DNA of 7,428 bases. Source: Peptococcaceae bacterium (GTDB taxonomy: Bacteria > Bacillota > DSM-12270 > Thermacetogeniales > Thermacetogeniaceae). A program made the translations under genes and the position numbers. The DNA lies in contig PLQY01000101.1 of assembly GCA_003160265.1 (NCBI GenBank), forward strand, positions 1 through 7,428, given 5' to 3'. Below the pieces are notes generated by a model, which made no database searches, was not told the origin of the DNA, and was given only the letters and a program-made list of their open reading frames with translations. This document shows, piece by piece, positions 4,330 through 7,428 of this stretch (positions are counted from its first letter, which is position 1; each line of letters starts with the position of its first letter).

Positions 4330-5528
4330 GGTGCTTAAGCGAAGGGGAATTGCTGGCCTATCTCGATGAACAGTTGGCGCCGCGGCAGATGGTGTCGGTC
4401 AAGACTCACCTCACCCGCTGCGGTCATTGTTGTAACAGCCTGGCACAGCTTCAGGCGGAGGGTGACCGGGTGGCCGCCCTGCTGGATTCCTACCAGGCGG
4501 CGACAATAGGCTCAAGTCAGAGAAGAGAGGGCTCCCGTTATTCTATAGAGGGACTCTGCCTGGACGAACAGTCCGTAAATACGAAAGGAGTGGATTCAAT
4601 CTTGAAGCGTTACCAGGGATACGTGGCCGCTGCGGCGGCGGTGGTAGTGCTGGCCGGCCTGTTCAGCTTCGGCCCGGTGCGGAGTTTTGCCGCCCAGATG
4701 CTGCAGGTCTTCCGGGTCAACCAGGTGCAGGTGCTGCACTTCGACCCGGCCGACGTTCAGCAGTTGCAGAATGCTTTGCAGGCCAGCGGCCAGAAGATAG
4801 ACACGGCCAGCTTCGGGAACTTTACCAACCAGCAACTGCAGGACAGCAGTCTGGTGAATGCCAGTACAGTAACTATCGACGGGCAGACGATCACCGTGCC
4901 GACAGCCATTGGCGCCTATCAGATAACCGGGGATCTGCAGTTGAACCAGGGCACACAGCTCCTCGCTACCCCCAAGGTGGATGGCATCAACAGCTTTTTG
5001 ACCAGCCTGGGCAGCAAGAGCCTGCTACCCGCCAATCTTGAAGGCCAGACCTTTACCATTAAGATTCCAGGTTCCGTGAGCGCCACCTTCGAGCAGCCGG
5101 GAGCGACTGGCTCGCTGATCCTGAGCCGCTCATTGTCCCCGGTCTTGACAGTGCCGGCCGGTGTCGATGTGGAACAGGTCAGACAGGCCCTGCTGGCTAT
5201 CCCGATCCTGCCGGAAAACATGCGCAACACTTTGGCCGGTGTGAATATTTACAATAAGACATTGTTGATTCCCGATTTCGCGATCGACCAACGTGGCGGA
5301 TCCATCGAAAGCGTCACTGTCAACGGCAGCCAGGGTGTCCTGATCACCCCGCCGCCGCAAGGCTCCAAAACCGGGCCACTCCATCATCTGCAGCTTGGCA
5401 ATAAGCTTTTTCCGGAACACCGGATTAACGGCAACGCCCTGATTTGGCCGCAGGGCGGAGTCTGGAACTGCCTGGAGGGGAACTTCACGCTCGACGAGGC
5501 TACGGCTCTGGCAGCATCAATCCAGTAG
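4326..5528 (+). CDS. Membrane anti-sigma factor with N-terminal zinc finger and large outer domain
   Basis: This is a 400-residue protein starting at GTG 4326 inside the sigma stop region. Residues 6-40 carry a zinc-finger anti-sigma motif: SEGELLAYLDEQL, then His28-x3-Cys32-x2-Cys35, the ZAS fold that wraps and inhibits ECF sigmas. A linker of about 50 residues follows, then one membrane segment at about 98-117 (GYVAAAAAVVVLAGLFSFG) after KRY, giving a cytoplasmic N-terminus and an outside C-terminus. Just outside is FAAQMLQVFRVNQVQVL (121-137), a motif seen in Bacillota anti-sigma sensors. The roughly 260 residues that follow are rich in Gln, Asn, Thr and Ser. The end (NALIWPQGGVWNCLEGNFTLDEATALAASI) resembles the WQ-x-G-x-x-Y-x-L-x-G-x-L C-terminal element of DUF4367-like domains. 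Regulated proteolysis on signal is the usual release mechanism but is not shown here. An internal ribosome site at 4584-4592 precedes Leu93. Confidence 0.85.
   Translation: MRCLSEGELLAYLDEQLAPRQMVSVKTHLTRCGHCCNSLAQLQAEGDRVAALLDSYQAATIGSSQRREGSRYSIEGLCLDEQSVNTKGVDSILKRYQGYVAAAAAVVVLAGLFSFGPVRSFAAQMLQVFRVNQVQVLHFDPADVQQLQNALQASGQKIDTASFGNFTNQQLQDSSLVNASTVTIDGQTITVPTAIGAYQITGDLQLNQGTQLLATPKVDGINSFLTSLGSKSLLPANLEGQTFTIKIPGSVSATFEQPGATGSLILSRSLSPVLTVPAGVDVEQVRQALLAIPILPENMRNTLAGVNIYNKTLLIPDFAIDQRGGSIESVTVNGSQGVLITPPPQGSKTGPLHHLQLGNKLFPEHRINGNALIWPQGGVWNCLEGNFTLDEATALAASIQ
4584..4604 (+). promoter_or_regulatory. Internal ribosome binding site and in-frame TTG within the anti-sigma gene
   Basis: AAAGGAGTG (4584-4592) followed 9 bases later by TTG (4602-4604, codon 93, same frame) gives a credible translation start. 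The product would begin with Lys-Arg and then a hydrophobic run, exactly like a signal-anchor protein of 308 residues lacking the zinc finger. It is either a relic of a fusion of two genes or a live second start. Confidence 0.45.
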
Positions 5529-5579
5529 TATGTCGGGCATGCTGTTGGCGCAGTCTCTGAATTGAATGGCGGTGTTGGA

Positions 5580-6518
5580 TTGACAACGGTTCTGGAGACG
5601 GAACAATTGACCAAGCTCTACCCGACCGGAGGGGGATGTTTCGACATCTCCCTCTCGCTAGGTGCCGGAGAAACATTCGGGCTCCTGGGGCCGAACGGAG
5701 CGGGGAAGAGCACCTATATCAAGATGTTGGTCGGCTTGCTCACTCCCACCTCCGGCAGGGCGCGCATCCTCGGCCTGCCCCTCGGCAGCCTGGAGGCCCG
5801 GCGGCAGGTGGGTTTTTTGCCCGAGAATTTTCGCTACCACGACTGGATGACTGCGGCCGAACTGCTGGAGTTTCACGGAACCCTGCACGGCCTGAGCCGG
5901 GGCGAGGCCCGGCAGCGGATCGCGCAAGTTTTGGACACGGTTGGACTGAAGGGTTTGGAGAAAAGGCTGGTACGCACCTTCAGCAAGGGTATGCAGCAGC
6001 GACTGGGGCTGGCGGTGGCGCTGTTGCCCCGGCCACGCCTGCTGTTCCTGGATGAACCGACCTCTGCCCTGGACCCTATGGGGCGGCGGGAGATCCGGGA
6101 GATCATGCAGGAGCTTCAAGATCGGGGCATGACCATCTTTCTCAACAGCCACCTGCTCACCGAGGTGGAGAAGGTCTGCCAGAAGGTGGCCGTGATCAGG
6201 AAGGGTCGCATCGTGGCTACCGGCAGGCTGGAAGAACTGCTGGGGATGGGGCAGCATCATGAGGTGCAGTTGGAGGTCGGCAACCTGGCCGCGGAGCTGC
6301 TGCAGCGCATCGAACAGATCGCCATCGTGCTGCACCGGGAGGACGATGCCACTGGCTGCTCGAAGCTCAAGCTGCGGGTGGAAGACCGGGACAAACTGCC
6401 CCTGCTGGCAGAGGCAGTGGTTCACGGCGGCGGGAAGATCTTCAACCTTTCCATGGTTCAGAACTCCCTGGAGGATCTGTTCGTGGAACTGATGGCAGGT
6501 GAAAATGCAGATGCTTAA
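5580..6518 (+). CDS. ABC-2 type transporter, ATP-binding protein
   Basis: This is a 312-residue protein. TTG 5580 is chosen because GGCGGTG (5568-5574) stands 5 bases ahead; an in-frame TTG at 5562 has no ribosome site. All ATPase motifs are intact: Walker A GPNGAGKST (37-45), a Q-loop region GFLPEN (78-83) with Glu as in many ABC-2 exporters of the CcmA/NatA type, signature FSKGMQQR (134-141), Walker B LLFLDEP (154-160), D-loop SALD (162-165) and H-loop His191. The last 90 residues form the regulatory extension usual in this subfamily. It should hydrolyse ATP on the cytoplasmic face and power the permease whose gene overlaps its end. It lies 51 bases after the anti-sigma stop with no terminator between, so it belongs to the same operon. 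The substrate is unknown; peptides, lipids, drugs or ions are possible. Confidence 0.93.
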   Translation: MTTVLETEQLTKLYPTGGGCFDISLSLGAGETFGLLGPNGAGKSTYIKMLVGLLTPTSGRARILGLPLGSLEARRQVGFLPENFRYHDWMTAAELLEFHGTLHGLSRGEARQRIAQVLDTVGLKGLEKRLVRTFSKGMQQRLGLAVALLPRPRLLFLDEPTSALDPMGRREIREIMQELQDRGMTIFLNSHLLTEVEKVCQKVAVIRKGRIVATGRLEELLGMGQHHEVQLEVGNLAAELLQRIEQIAIVLHREDDATGCSKLKLRVEDRDKLPLLAEAVVHGGGKIFNLSMVQNSLEDLFVELMAGENADA

Positions 6519-7374
6519 GGGAATCCTGGTGATGGCCCGCTTTGCCCTGCTGGAAGTGCTGCGGAAAAAGGTAGTCCTGGCCGGGATGCTCTTGACGTGT
6601 GTGTATCTCCTGCTCTTCGGGCTGGGACTGCATTACCTGGGAGCCAATATCGGCGCCGTGCAGCGCCAACTGGCCGGGTTCGGGCTGTTCAGCATGGGCT
6701 TTTACCTGGCCACCTTCATGACCGTGCTCATTGCCGGTTTTGCGGGGGTGGGGGCGATCTCCGGGGAGATCGAATCCGGCACCGCTTATGCCTTGCTGGC
6801 CGAGCCGGTCTCCCGAAGCCAGATCCTGCTGGGCAAGTTTGTCGGGTACGGTCTGATGATGTGCGCCTATGCCGCCTTTTTTTTCTTTGTCCTCTGGGGC
6901 CTGATGGCCTGGCAGTTTGGCGTAGTGCTGCCCGGCCCCTGGACGGTACTGCCGCTGTTTCTGCTGCAGCCGCTGATCATCCTGGCCCTGGCCTTTTGGG
7001 GCAGCACCATGATGTCCACTCTGGCCAACGGGATCACCATCTTCCTGCTCTACGGGATCGTCCTGGTAGCGGGCATGATCGAGCAGATCGGCACCTTTAT
7101 CCGGATGACTGGGGCTTCCGCCGCAGCCCACGCTGCCGGCGTGATGATCAACATCGGCATCGTCTCCAGCCTGGTTCTGCCGGTTGATGCCCTGTATCGC
7201 CGGGCGGTCTTCGTGCTGCTGAGCAACACCGGCAACCTGTTGGGTTCACTGCAGGCTATCGGGCCATTCGGCTCCGTATCGGTGCCCAGCCAGGCGATGG
7301 TGGTCTATGCCTGGGTCTACCTGGTGGGTTGCCTGTTGCTGGCGGTGCGTTCCTTCAAGCGCCGGGATATCTGA
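6511..7374 (+). CDS. ABC-2 type transporter permease
   Basis: This is a 287-residue integral membrane protein. The ATG at 6511 overlaps the ATPase stop by 8 bases and has GGCAGGTGA (6494-6502) 8 bases ahead; GTG 6499 and ATG 6505 are alternatives that add 4 or 2 residues. About six membrane segments can be drawn from the ATG 6511 start, near residues 20-40, 62-84, 106-130, 142-163, 170-188 and 262-280. The cytoplasmic stretch ISGEIESGTAYALLAEPVSR (84-103), followed by a GKF(V)GY segment, is the hallmark of ABC-2 permeases (the ABC2_membrane family), where it contacts the ATPase. Two copies with two ATPases would form the exporter. The loop between segments 5 and 6 is long (roughly residues 190-260) and probably partly outside. 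The protein ends with positively charged FKRRDI. Export under control of the upstream sigma/anti-sigma pair is inferred from gene order. Confidence 0.92.
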   Translation: MLKGILVMARFALLEVLRKKVVLAGMLLTCVYLLLFGLGLHYLGANIGAVQRQLAGFGLFSMGFYLATFMTVLIAGFAGVGAISGEIESGTAYALLAEPVSRSQILLGKFVGYGLMMCAYAAFFFFVLWGLMAWQFGVVLPGPWTVLPLFLLQPLIILALAFWGSTMMSTLANGITIFLLYGIVLVAGMIEQIGTFIRMTGASAAAHAAGVMINIGIVSSLVLPVDALYRRAVFVLLSNTGNLLGSLQAIGPFGSVSVPSQAMVVYAWVYLVGCLLLAVRSFKRRDI

Positions 7375-7428
7375 CCACAATTGGCGCCGGGCGCCTATCC
7401 GTCGCAGAATGAGAAAACCGATGATCCT
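7375..7428 (+). other. Downstream tail with inverted repeat; next gene not established
   Basis: GGCGCC-G-GGCGCC (7383-7395) can form a small GC hairpin but has no T-run, so it is not a standard terminator. An ATG at 7409 opens a frame MRKPMIL to the window end, which could be the first residues of a further operon gene, but no ribosome site precedes it and too little is visible to call it. Confidence 0.25.

Noticed and set aside
5658..6425. Long 255-codon leftward frame opposite the ABC ATPase gene
   Set aside because: It is an antisense shadow of an intact ATPase gene whose motifs are all in the forward frame. The Gln/His/Pro-rich composition is typical of such shadows in GC-rich genes.
6442..7131. 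Long 229-codon leftward frame opposite the permease gene
   Set aside because: The forward frame encodes a standard six-segment permease. The reverse product is a Gln/Gly/His-rich artefact.
7409..7428. Start of a further gene (MRKPMIL)
   Set aside because: Only seven residues are visible and no ribosome site precedes the ATG.

Overview
The window looks like chromosomal DNA from a moderately GC-rich, low-motility-of-evidence Gram-positive anaerobe of the Bacillota, most likely of the Desulfotomaculum/Pelotomaculum/Moorella type. This placement is an inference from four things: very strong AAGGAGG-type ribosome binding sites, several TTG and GTG starts, an iron-sulfur-type flavoprotein with four clustered cysteines, and a sigma/zinc-finger anti-sigma pair in front of an ABC-2 exporter. 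No rRNA, tRNA, CRISPR array, transposase or prophage gene was seen.

Layout. Bases 1-609 hold the 5' part of a leftward gene for a secreted Ala/Gln/Thr-rich protein containing a duplicated helical module; it runs off the window. A strong hairpin terminator pointing rightward (775-814) stands alone between two leftward genes. A two-gene leftward toxin-antitoxin operon follows: antitoxin 1513-1079, then a HicA-like toxin 1075-833. It has its own promoter (TGGACA-17-TATACT) and a cluster of palindromes around and upstream of the promoter. Rightward from 1909 there is a 22-codon stub that begins exactly like an amidohydrolase, then a flavodoxin-fold FMN/iron-sulfur reductase (1993-2538) and a metallo-beta-lactamase-fold hydrolase (2574-3464), probably co-transcribed. 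A 300-base non-coding stretch (3465-3765) with short hairpins leads into a second rightward operon: ECF-type sigma factor (3766-4329), membrane anti-sigma factor (4326-5528), ABC ATPase (5580-6518) and ABC-2 permease (6511-7374).

How the genes work together. The sigma and anti-sigma genes overlap by 4 bases and the ATPase and permease overlap by 8. All four probably form one transcript in which an extracytoplasmic signal, sensed by the roughly 280-residue outer domain of the anti-sigma factor, releases the sigma factor to express an exporter. The toxin-antitoxin pair is a self-contained, more AT-rich islet. The flavoprotein and hydrolase form a small redox/hydrolase unit whose substrate cannot be read from sequence.

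The most unusual points are: (i) an antitoxin that appears to join a Phd/YefM-like N-terminus to a HicB-like core, partnered with a HicA-like toxin that has Asn where the catalytic His is expected; (ii) an anti-sigma gene that contains an internal ribosome binding site and TTG start exactly before its membrane segment, suggesting either a gene fusion or two products; (iii) palindromes spaced at about three helical turns upstream of the toxin-antitoxin promoter; and (iv) a rightward terminator with no recognised gene to terminate.
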